Below are positions 25,101-35,185 of a DNA stretch of 64,000 nucleotides, piece by piece. The position numbers were made by a program, and so were the translations under genes. The notes below the pieces were generated by a model. It was not told where the DNA came from, did not search any database, and saw only the letters and a program-made list of their open reading frames with translations. Positions within the stretch are counted from its first letter, which is position 1. Each line of letters opens with the position of its first letter. The stretch is from positions 34,807,426 through 34,871,425 of the forward strand of contig OZ022256.1 of the NCBI GenBank assembly GCA_963978905.1, given 5' to 3'. The stretch comes from Trichostrongylus colubriformis. Lineage: Eukaryota > Nematoda > Chromadorea > Rhabditida > Trichostrongylidae.

Positions 25101-27904
25101 TGAAATTTATTCGTCATTCTTACCAAACATATTGTTGGATAATTAAAGTGGCTAGGGGTTTCAATCTGTTCATCATATTTAAAAACAAACTTTCTCGAGT
25201 TGAGGTGATGTGCATAGGCCGCGCCCATACTTTGCGCACCGACGCCGGCATCGGCGGCGACGACGTCGGTGCGCAAAGTATGAACGCGGCCATACTATTG
25301 ACTTGGCCAATCGAAGACTTTCGCGCTCCTTCTTGTTTTCTGACCCGTCGCATCGGAGGTTGTCGGTGAAGTCCAGCATCTATTTCTTTTGATTGTTTTC
25401 AGCTTCTATTTCTTTTTAATTATCTTACTTGTTTCTCAAGTTCCAGTTTCGTTGTTTGTAACTGCCTTACTCCTTTAATGCCTATATGGCAAGAGCTTCG
25501 ACACCTTGTTAAGACTTCAAGTGTGAATTGAACGAATTTTTTTTACCACGAGCACCATACTTATCCTTTCGTTTACTTTCTCATTCATTGTTTCACTTGA
25601 TTGCTGCTGTTTGTGTTTCACTTATTTCTAATCACCATGGATAAAATACACCCTACGAGACAACAAATGACATATTCTCCAGCGAGAAACACGGAGAGGC
25701 GTTGTTGCAGGTTGGGGAGATGCGCGGGAGATGGGAATACAAACCACAACGTCGCGCTTTTGAGTTGCGTACGGGTTTCTCTACCGATTGCGCTTATGAG
25801 CTCGAATGTTCGTTCAGAAGCGACCATTTTTTCCCATCTTCCTGTTTCTCTCGACCCCTCCCGGTTCCTTTAATATATCAATTCTCATGGATGCAATCTG
25901 CGCGTTGTATGCTATCGTCAGGAGTACATTACTGGTCCTTTTCTTGGACATGGAAAAAGATAAAGATTTAGAGAAGGAAATGTCGAAAGAATTTGATCTT
26001 GGGTTCCATTAATGCTCCGTGATGCGAATGGTTCAAAAATTCGAAGTGGAGCGCGAGAAGCATACGATTATGCCGTAGAGTTTAACCCAGCCGTTCTCGC
26101 CCTTCTTCAGTGCTCAGTGGTCCACAGGCGCAACGGGCCACGGAAGTTCGCTTTTCCTAAGGTACTTAGCTATGAAAGTGGGTCCGTAGAGGAAGGAAGA
26201 AAAGTTAGGAATGTTGATTCACCTCCACTTTGTAACAGGTGCTTTTTCTTTCTCAGCTTCTTTCTCCATATCCTCTACAATACCCGCCATTTCCTTCTCT
26301 TTGTGCTGCGAATCATCCGAGTCGTAGTCGTCCTGAAAAAAGTCGTGCACGGCTATTCCATGATTCTAGTTCCTTTCAAAATCACCATAGTAGATACAGT
26401 GCTTGATCATAAACACAGAAAAGAATAAAGGAGATCCTTTGAAAATACTGAGCCTTTGAGTTGCCTGCCTCCAGTGTGAACTTTTCCTAGTTGGCCGTTA
26501 CCTTAAGGAGCAGTATTCGCTGCATCCCTGTTTTTTCATGCGAAAATTTGTGTGGCTCATAGTGAGCAAACTGCGTGTGGCCCGTAGCAAGCAATTACAA
26601 CCAATCCACAACATATATGGGTGACGGAGAAATTCAAAGAACCGTGGACAATTCGCCGGTATTTACGTAACTTATAAACTACTTCTTAAACAACAGCTTT
26701 CTATTCTTGCAGTGTGATAGTTATTAGCTTTTTGGCAAGTCGGTATTGGTTGGTTGGCATAGTTGGCATTGGTTATTTCGGGGTTTTTGAACTAACCATT
26801 TCCTTGAAGAACATCAGAAATTAAAAAGTCTTGTCACAGTTAGAAAAGTCAGAATAGCACATAAAACAGAAAAGTATTTTCGAGATATGAATCGCCAGTG
26901 GCCTGAACGCGCCAAGGAAAACGTAGGAGCAAAACACCCACTAGGCGCATGAGATCCCTTCAAAACTGTTACAAGTTTTCCTCATAGCGGGTCTCGTCGA
27001 AAGCGGATGCTTTGCCTTTCAAAGAACTTCAGACGAGTGCACGTGTGTCAAGATTTCAACGTCTGGAACTGGTGTGGATATCGCAATGCGGGGTTAAGGG
27101 GGCCTATGTCCAATAACAATGACCTACGCCTGAAAGAAGGCGCGAAACACGCTATTTCTATAAGAGCCCATTAGAGACGGTGCTCTTGAACCCTGTTTGC
27201 ACCACGCACGGCGTCGCCTACACATCAGTTGAACTTTAGCAAATTCTGACAAGGTGTTTCCATCTTCAAATACAAGAGCGCACCTCATATTACCTCTAAA
27301 CTCTGTAACAGCCTTCTGCACGAGCAGGATCGGGAGCTTCTTCTGCATGAACATGATGTGTCACCTCAACTCGGCGAAATTCTGGCTTTCGCCCCCTTCG
27401 TTCACAACCTTGCTGAGGTCCGTTCTCACTGGGTACCTGAGGGGAATCTCATTTGGTGGTGTCTTTTAACAAACCGTTTTCACCGGGTTCCCACGGCCTT
27501 CATCTCGCAGCCATAGCCCCCCCCCCCCATTACTTTGAAGAGGCTGTATTTTAATCAGATTCTTATTTCTCTCGTTTGTATGTGTCCCGTAGTATGCAAA
27601 TACAACATAAACAAATGGGTTACAAAAGATTTCAAAGTTCCATGGACGATTCCTTCTCGTAAGGCTCCACATTATGACATGTTCTGATAGTGACTGGAGA
27701 CGGAGATGAGACGACTACCTTTAGAGAGCACAATCAGGCTGCTTCTACAAGGGGTCGATTAAGAAAATCAACTGCTGCAGAAGGAGACATCTTTTCATTA
27801 CTCAACAGATGAGCATTTGAGTTTTTGAAACTAAAATCACTTACGAGAAGACTGTCCTTCCGCTTACGAACGCCATCAGGTTGTGCCATCGTAAGAGCAG
27901 CCAT
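22143..27904 (-). CDS. DEG/ENaC sodium channel, N-terminal exons only (partial)
   Basis: Four exons join in phase on the minus strand: 27904-27845 (MAALTMAQPDGVRKRKDSLL), 26332-26223 (acidic/basic, DDYDSDDSQHKEKEM...), 23128-22975 and 22241-22143. The third holds the family's first membrane helix (FFQFIAAVVWSIILAFCAVG) followed by FSDTLAQYL. The fourth carries the post-TM1 signature (YPSITFCNTNPYKKS). Donors are GTAAGT, GTGAAT, GTAAGC and GTAAGT. The last two exons are firm; the first two are assigned by phase, direction and composition only. The usual T-x-HG gating motif is not found, so an exon between 23128 and 26223 may be missed. No exon for the Cys-rich ectodomain or TM2 was recognised between 22143 and amph-1, so the gene is truncated here, or its 3' exons are diverged. 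Confidence 0.6.
22490..22580. repeat. Dispersed repeat (three copies)
   Basis: AACTCGAGAAATGGGACCCT and CCCACCCAATGATCTCTATC find diverged partners at 49560-49680 and 50725-50790 in the same orientation. Confidence 0.55.
25217..25291. repeat. GC-rich hairpin
   Basis: A 28-bp stem (26 matches) of GGCCGCGCCCATACTTTGCG... with its mirror, loop about 19 nt. ATA flanks both sides, so it may be a tiny MITE. It lies in the DEG/ENaC intron. Confidence 0.65.
27245..27480. repeat. Diverged copy of the 28.5-kb element interior
   Basis: Shares blocks such as CTGCACGAGCAGGA, TCACCTCAACT and CACAACCTTGCTGA with 28555-28660 in the same order. No terminal repeats are seen. Confidence 0.65.
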
Positions 27905-28407
27905 TTCGCAGCTTTTTGCTGTTGCTGTGGAGGTGCCAGTGAAAAACTATTTCGATATGGCAGCCATGGTGATCACATAAATTTATCATGTGAACCAGGC
28001 TGAGACGAAAACCCTCTGGAACAGATGAGGTGAGAGATCAGATATTGAGTACACTGAATGCTTTCTTCGAAGCTCTAAATTTACATCACCGAGATCTCAG
28101 TAATCCTGAGAAATCTTCAGGTCATGTCTTCACGTACATATGACGCACTTCACCTTTGGTGCATCCATAGCAACACATACTTGGGGACGATATTAGAGCT
28201 TTACCAAATTTTCCCAGGACTTCTCAAATTTCTGCTTACAATCAGCATTTCTTGGTTCTGTACAAAGTGGGAGAGATTTTTGCATCAGAGTTTTTGAATC
28301 CTTTGTAAGGTGCGAAAAGTCAAGAAATTTGTAGCAGAAATCGGAGGCTGCACTCGGTTGGGCCCAAACTTCCACAGCATAACATTTCAATTTGTCTATC
28401 ATATATA

Positions 28408-29150
28408 CAGGGGGTGCCAAAAAAAAAAAGTAATTTTGTCTCCTCCACTTTCGACCCCATTTAGCCAAACTACAGTAAATTCTATTGAGGTATTCTCATC
28501 CCCAGAAACAAGAGCAGACCTAACTCTATCACTATACTCCGTGGCAGCCTCCTGCACGAGCAGGAACGGGAGCAAGGAAAGACTGAACAAGATGTATCAC
28601 CTCAACTGGGCAAAATCCGAATTTTCTTCGCCCTCTTTCACAACCTTGCTGACGTCCGTTCAATGTGGGTACCTAAGGGGATTCATACCGGATGGTGTTC
28701 TTTAACATTGCGTTTTCCCGGGTTCCCAGCGCCCTTCGTTTCCAAGAGCCAAAACGTTCCCCTACCACTGAAACCCCTCCGGAGGCGGATTTGAGGCACG
28801 AAAATGATACTTTGGATCATAGCAGCCTTGTCCAAGCAGCAGGGGCTCTGTGACTTCCAAGAACCGAAGGGCCAACCCTCAGGAAGCTCCCCACAAAAGA
28901 CCTACCACGGAGCTTGGCTCCACTGTTTTTAGCGAATTTTTAAATGTAGGTACTCCGAAGCCCGACTGCGCCGAATGAAACCTCCATATTTTTATGAACA
29001 TGAACGTGAGGAGCCACAGCTTGTTCCTACTTTTAGAGGAACATTTTGGGAATGTTTTGCCCCAATACCTTCATCTCTTTCGTTTCCCTACGTTTTGTAA
29101 AATTGGCAGATGTGAGCCGTGGGCAAAATTACTTTTTTTGGCACCCCCTG
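28408..29150. mobile_element. 743-bp TIR transposon (TA target)
   Basis: The ends are CAGGGGGTGCCAAAAAAA and its complement, continuing AGTAATTTTG inward, flanked by TATA on both sides, as in Tc1-like elements. A stretch inside (about 28480-28715) recurs, diverged, at about 27245-27480, outside the element, so that second locus is probably a remnant of the same family. No intact transposase. Confidence 0.8.
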
Positions 29151-30354
29151 TATATGGGCGCATGAACTTAATCGTTAATCGAAGTTCTGTGTTAACTTTT
29201 GAAATCAGTGAGCGCAAGTACGGGATTCGGTGTATATACAAAGAAGCTATCAAACATTTTCAACTGGGGATCGCTCAAAATAAACTATACCTCAGCCTCT
29301 TCAAGTGATTCATTGGTTTTCCACACTATCTTTCAGAGTGGTGCATGAGGTCTCATCAATGGCATATCTGAACTAGGGTCAATGCATCAACAACAGCGCA
29401 ACATCGCCTTGCGCCATAGCCGCAGTTCTTGCTTCATTGTCAGTGCACCTCGTGAAATCAGACTGAAGGGCTGGAAATGGAGTGTGAGCTATTGCAGGTG
29501 CCTATTGCTTTTCTAAAAGCGACTATTTGACAAGACCTAAAACCTATTGCCATGAAAAATCTAGTAATGTTGGCCGGGCTTTTTGCTGAAAACAAGTACA
29601 ATTTTGCAGTGCCGAAAGCTACCGGTAACTGTACGCTTGAATGTGGGCAAACTCCGATGGAGTTTTTGCGTTTAGTTGGGAATTCCGTAGTTTGCAGTAG
29701 AGAAGGTCAAGTTTTTTATCGGTCTTATTGAGGAATCTGTATTGCTTCACTTTCGAATGGCTCTATCCATTCTCTGCAGTTATGGTCCCTAAAGGGAGAT
29801 CTTTGAGAGGAAATCCTTGTGAGGTAACAGCAGATACTAGCCTATTTTCAGTTACTTACTTTGCGTCTGATTGCTTCAATGAGAAGGATCGCAAAGGGGA
29901 CTTTGATCATTTACAATGGATGGTGTTGGTTGAGCCGGATAGTTTTATCTGTCATGACATTTCGATAGAGGACCTATAGTAGGAAGAGCGATTAGATGAG
30001 GACATTGTCAAATTTCGAAGAGTAATATGCATTTATTTACATGGGTGACATGTCAGTAAGTCGCCTTCAGAGCTCCTCCGTGGCAGAATGAATTTACGGG
30101 CTTTTTTGAGCCAAAACGAAAAGAACACCCACATGGGTCAAGGACATTCAAAGTAATGCGAAACCCCATTATGACTCGAAGAAGTTGTTCTAATCAGCTC
30201 CGCTGCTCCTTCCGCTAATACTGGGCGGAACCCACACCCTGTGTCCCCGTGATCAGAGTCGTGCAATTGCCTGTTGTTGTCCAACATTCGGCAACATTTG
30301 CCAACTTCACGCCCATAGTACTCTAACAAAAGGTCTTCAAAAGCTTCTTTGAAC
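29151..30354. other. Intergenic, no gene seen
   Basis: An 83-aa ORF at 29728-29979 is unrecognised. No splice-bounded exons or repeats stand out. Confidence 0.5.
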
Positions 30355-30854
30355 CTTGATCAGTATGACGTTTGTGTTGAGCCTCCGAGATTGTTACTAT
30401 ATTTATTCGGCCAACGTTTCGGCACAATCGCCTTCTTCAGAGCCTGCAATGAGCCGAAACATATCAGTGATACAACACGTCGAATACCCTCTTTCGAGTT
30501 TACAAAAGAAAACTAAGGCTTAATTAATCCCAAGAGATATAGTGAAACCCGCTAACCTTTTGAAGATGTGGAGCTGTATATTGGCACCTTTAACTAGGAT
30601 TTTTGCAGCGATGTTTATATATGTGTTTTAAGCTCGCAAGGTTAGGTCAGGTTTCCTATGGGAACCCCCCAGGGATAATACTATATTATTAACAGCTGTA
30701 CCAACGGTTATCGATCCCTGCTGATAGCCGTCCGTCGCCCTCCTTTCCACTGATTTAACCGAACCCCGCGCCTCGTCGCCTGGTAGTCATTGATTTTAGG
30801 GTCCCAACATCGGACCCCCGTCTCGGCGCCCCCGCGGGGGTTCGACCGCGTAGG

Positions 30855-33800
30855 TCAAAGGCCACACAAGTCTGCAAACGGTGCCAACTCCCTAGTAATG
30901 GCCACGCGCTCGTCTTTCCTGTTGATCTTAGGGTCCTTCGCCTTGATCCACAACGCTTCAAGGGTTTTGCGCGCTGAGATCTCCTGTTCACGTGCTAGAA
31001 TAGTGATCTCAATTCCTACGTCTTTATTGACATGGTGTTGGACCCTGTGCTCACCTAAAGGAGTGGATATTTTGGACTTCTTAAGTCCATCGAGGTGTTC
31101 CCGAGCTCTCAAACAAAGCGGTCGACCTGTCTCCCCCACATATTCCTCCCCACAATGTTTGCAGGTGATCAAGTATACCACTCCTGAAACCATGCAGTTG
31201 CCTTCCTTTCCGTGAGGGCAGATTATGCAGGCAGGGGTTTGGCAAAGTCGGTCATAGAGACGGTTCCGCACCAAACGTCGCTTCAAGTTTTCAGGAGGTA
31301 TTTCAACCACTCGTACATCGTCCTGGAGATCTGCTTTCCGGACACAAGCGCGGATGACCGCGCTCATCTCATCCGAAATGAAAGGGACGCAAAAAGGTAT
31401 CTTCGCCCGCTCTTCCTCCTGTCCAGATTCCGCTCTAGCTCGTCGTCCATGCCCCGCCGGTTTCCCACATTGTGAATAGCCATTTTCTTGCGCTATACGA
31501 TGAGCCAGTGTAATTGACTCAGTCCGGTATGCGCCTTCGGATGAGACTCCGCTAGCAGTCCTGAACATGTTCTTGATAATGGCCTTCTAGGTGCTGGATG
31601 GGTGCGCCGAACTGCAATGACGATGATGTTCTTGTTACTAGGTTTCCGATACCATCTAGTTTTTTGAACACCTTGAAAAAATTGTATATGGACATTGAGA
31701 TAGGCGAGCCAATTCTCCGTCGGCTTCTCACGTGTGTACTTTATGTTTTCAAACTGATTGTTTACTAGTTCAAAACACGTGTCCATCTCTGACTGAGAGG
31801 AACATGCAATGAAACAATCATCGATGTACCGACAGTAGAGAATTGGCTTTCGTTCGATTACTGGCTTTTCAACCTTTGACATAAATGCAACCGCCAAAGC
31901 GGGAGCTAAACGTTGTCTTATAGCTAGTCCTCTCACTTGTTTGAAATATTCGCCAGACCAGCGGAATGTGTTACATTTGAGACATTCATCGAGTAACACC
32001 ATGATCTGCGCAATAGTGAGGCCGTATAAATTGAGACTAGCATGATGCTCGGTCAGGATTTCCAGAACTGCTTGCATTGCACTTTCCTTGGACACATTTG
32101 TATATGGTGAAGTCACGTCGAATGACTCCACTACATTGCCCCGTTCCAGTGTGACTCCGCGAAGCATCTGAAGGAACCCATTGGTGCTAGATAAGTGTGC
32201 AGGGATAAATTTTAGAAGTTGCACTAGGATAAGGTTTAGGAACCATGAAATCCTATCCGTAGGGCCACCTACACTGCTTATGATGGGTCTAACCTTGAAA
32301 TTAGCTGGGTCTTCTATATGTACGGCGTCACAGGGAAGCTTGTGGGTTTTTATGAGCAAGTACAATACAGGGCACGAAGGTAGGTCGCATTTTAACCTAG
32401 TTACCATACTTTTTGGAAGGTCCGCTGCCCTTGCAGTTTCAGTCCATACTTTGTTTAAGTGACGGAACTGCCGCGTGAACTCTTTAAGGCTGGATGGCCC
32501 ATAAAGAGTTCGGTCTTGCAGATGCAACCGCGTGATGGCCTTATCCAGGTTTTGGGACAGGATGACAAACTCCCCACCCTTGTCGCTAACGCTCACCTTT
32601 ATCGCACCTGACTGCGACAGATCCCCTATTTCCTTTAGTCCCCGCCTTTACGCAATAGTTAAATTTGAGGGTGAGTGTAAGCCAACACTCCGACGTAGAA
32701 TCGCAAGTAGCGATGTTGCAAACAAACGGAACTTTGTGTCCACGGCAACGTTGGGCTCTTGTGGCGGGAGATACGAGGACGGGAAAGGAGGAGCCGGAAT
32801 TACCGAGCTAGCCCCAGCAACCTGAACACGATTAGCGAGCGACTGCATTTTGGCCATGCGGCGCAAGCGATCTTGTAAGGTTTGGAGATTTGCAACTAAC
32901 TTACGCATAGCACCATGGTTAAGAGATTGGCTGGGAGCATAATTTGGTCCCAAATCCAACACAGAGATAGCATCGTTGGATAGCTGCGCGCTACCGATAA
33001 CCGTAACCCTGGAGCCTAACACACGGTCACCATCGAACCCTTGAGCTACAGGGCCTGCTCCGTTACGTTTAACCCATAACGGACGGTGCGCCACATGGTC
33101 ACGCGACCCATAACGGACGGCGGCGTTTTTGCGCCGTTTTTTATCAAATCTTTCGCCAATTTTTATCAATTGAGTCATTTTTGTAACCTTTTTGTGCAGT
33201 TGCTACTGATAAAAGGGTCATCACTGTGTAGTGGTATCACCTCATGCTGTTATACGCGGTACTTCTCTCTACCTATTACTGCAAAAAAATCATGCATTTC
33301 GAGTAGTAAGATGAGCGCGAGGGTTTTCAAATGGAAAACGGAGCCTATGGATTCTAATGGATTGTTGATTGTAACCAAAAACAATTGTTGTCATTTGTTT
33401 GTACAACTAGAAAGGATTGCATTTGAAGTTACTCGCATAATGTTTGTTGAAAATTTGCGCTGCACCGGTCCTGGAAATATATGTTATTCTTCAATACTCG
33501 TAGTGTATACGTGTATAATTGGTTATTTGGAAATATGTCGGGAAATATGTTTAAATGTCGGGAGTAACCATGTGGCGCACCGTCCGTTATGGGTTAATTC
33601 GAGGTTGACCGCGAGTTTCACTACACCGCTCGTGACTCATCAACCCAGAGAATTTCTTCTGTAACTTTACTTTGGTATTTGAACGAATTGAATCACAAAT
33701 ACGTTTCGACCCACCTACAATCCTCCTCCAAAGGCTCTCTGACATGAAACGCTCACAACATAATTCTTTGGAAATACACTTTTTCAAACATGAATATAGA

Positions 33801-34078
33801 AAATCACGTCTCGTTTGAAGTGCCATCGATAGAATATGTCGCTCGAGTGATCGCAGTTCTTTGGCATCTTTGGAATATCCACAGATATCCTGCAGTCGTT
33901 TGTTCGTAATAAATCGCGGGACCACATCATGTTTCAAGCAGCGCCTCAGGAAACGGATTGACTGTCTTGCCACAGTAATCTTCTGACGGAGGGACAAGAC
34001 TTTCTTCACGAGTCGAAAGTATTCGGCTGGTACCAGTTTTAATGTACTCCATGTTCGACTTTCTATTAATCTCGGCAT
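30855..34078 (-). pseudogene. Penelope RT-GIY-YIG polyprotein, broken
   Basis: Reading order on the minus strand: N-terminal part 34078 to 33594; MITE insertion; continuation 33072 to 32651; in-frame TAA just below 32651; RT core to about 31620; loss of frame near 31615; a TAG nearby; then the GIY-YIG part 31568-30855. Deleting the MITE and one TTAA restores the frame exactly across the junction. RT motif A appears as FDV (about 32112-32122) and motif C as YIDD (31817-31828). Motif B is degenerate (IRQRLAPALA; family pattern is usually MGSPLAP). The nuclease shows YLITC and EYVGETGRPLCLRAREHL (about 31099-31180) and a CxxC-like pair just upstream. Confidence 0.88.
33073..33593. mobile_element. 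piggyBac-type MITE (TTAA target site)
   Basis: Terminal inverted repeats of 27 bp starting CCCATAACGGACGGTGCGCC face each other at 33073 and 33593. The flanks are TTAA at 33069-33072 and TTAA at 33594-33597, the target duplication of piggyBac transposases. A sub-terminal copy of the motif CCCATAACGGACGG lies at about 33107. It has no transposase ORF. It interrupts the Penelope coding region, so it is younger than that copy. Confidence 0.9.
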
Positions 34079-34249
34079 ATTAAAACTTGATCAGTATGAC
34101 GTTTGTGTTGAGCCTCCGAGATTGTTATTGTAATTTTGTTATTTGTTATTTGTTATTATTTATCGGTTTCACTATATCTCTTGGGATTAATTAAGCCTTA
34201 GTTTTCTTTTGTAAACTCGAAAGAGGGTATTCGACGTGTTGTATCACTG

Positions 34250-34312
34250 ATATGTTTCGGCTCATTGCAATCTCTGAAGAAGGCGATTGTGCCGAAACGT
34301 TGGCCGAATAAA
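34250..34312 (+). other. Hairpin with hammerhead-like core in Penelope terminal repeat
   Basis: GTTTCGGC and GCCGAAAC (8 bp) enclose CTGAAGAAGGCGATTGTGCC. CTGAAGA fits the hammerhead core CUGANGA and GAAA follows the GGC/GCC stem, but one extra A separates core and stem. The same motif lies inverted at 30411-30470. Penelope-like elements are known to carry hammerhead motifs in their terminal repeats. Confidence 0.4.
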
Positions 34313-34769
34313 TATAATAACAATCTCGGAGGCTCAACACAAACGTCATACTGATCAAGTTTTAATATGCCGAGATTATTAGAAAGTCGAACATGGAGTA
34401 CTTCTCTGAACCCATCTCACAACTTGGACCGGAAATCAAAGTATTGGGTGTTGCATATGTACTTGTATATAAAATAATTTTAATACTGTTATAGAAGGCT
34501 TTAACTATCCAATTTCTCCTTTTCGGGATGTTCTGTTCCTCTTCTAGTTCGTATATCAAAGCGGTGTGCCCAGACCATGGGAAAAAGCGCTACCTTACTT
34601 GTCGTAGAAGGAAAACCGTTGCTTACCCTTTTTGGGCAAGTAGATTCTTGACTAACTATCTGGATTACACCTTTTTGTTCGTTTTTTCTTCTCTGATCAG
34701 TGTATCATACCTCATGTGTGATGCGAACGTGATGCGCACTGTAAAGCTCACAATTTATCGCGAGGAGTG

Positions 34770-35185
34770 GCTTTGGAGGAATCTCCACAAAAAAGAGTTT
34801 TTTTTGTTGCCAGCTGTATTTGCCTAATTTGGGTCGCCTGCAAAAATTCACGCGAAAAAATGTGAATCCGGCTAAGATATAGCACCACAAAGTCTCGGCC
34901 GGGTGGGCGGGACCTCCGAGTAAGAGCTCCGTCCCGTTGTCTGCCGCAGTTAGGAACGGAGAGTGTTAATGTTTACGTAATTTTCTGTTCCTCGAATGCG
35001 TCTCCGACCGCGGCGGACGACAGGGTGGGCAGTTGTTCGAAGGCCCCTCCCATCCGGCCAAAACTTCGTGTTGCTATATCTTAACCGAATTCACATTTTT
35101 TCGCGTGCAACTTTGCACGCGACCCACATTGAGCAAATACAACATAAATATATGGGTAACAGAAAAGCTAATTTTTTTCCTTGAC
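34770..35185. mobile_element. Foldback MITE, AAGGAATCGTCC family, diverged copy
   Basis: Inverted arms with GTATTTGCCTAATTTGGGTC and TTCACGCGAAAAAATGTGAA, clearly the same family but with many changes. The ends are eroded, so the limits are approximate. Half-copies of an arm also lie near 26580-26660 and 27590-27665. Confidence 0.7.

Larger units (their letters stand above)
30355..34413 (-). mobile_element. Penelope-like retroelement with inverted terminal repeats
   Basis: A retroelement coding on the minus strand: reverse transcriptase followed by a GIY-YIG endonuclease, the defining order of endonuclease-bearing Penelope-like elements. A repeat of about 195 bp occurs at 30355-30548 and, inverted, at 34168-34358. 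A shorter 43-bp piece (34085-34127) is in direct orientation with the 3' copy, so the 5' end folds on itself. Immediately right of the inverted repeat (34364-34413), the first 50 bp of the ORF recur in opposite orientation, the trace of a head-to-head partner copy. A 521-bp MITE at 33073-33593 lies inside the coding region. The element is dead (in-frame stops and a frameshift). Confidence 0.88.

Noticed and set aside
30790..31475. Plus-strand ORFs of 141 and 87 codons
   Set aside because: Antisense shadows of the Penelope GIY-YIG region.
32181..32825. Plus-strand ORFs of 93 and 97 codons
   Set aside because: Antisense shadows of the Penelope reverse transcriptase.
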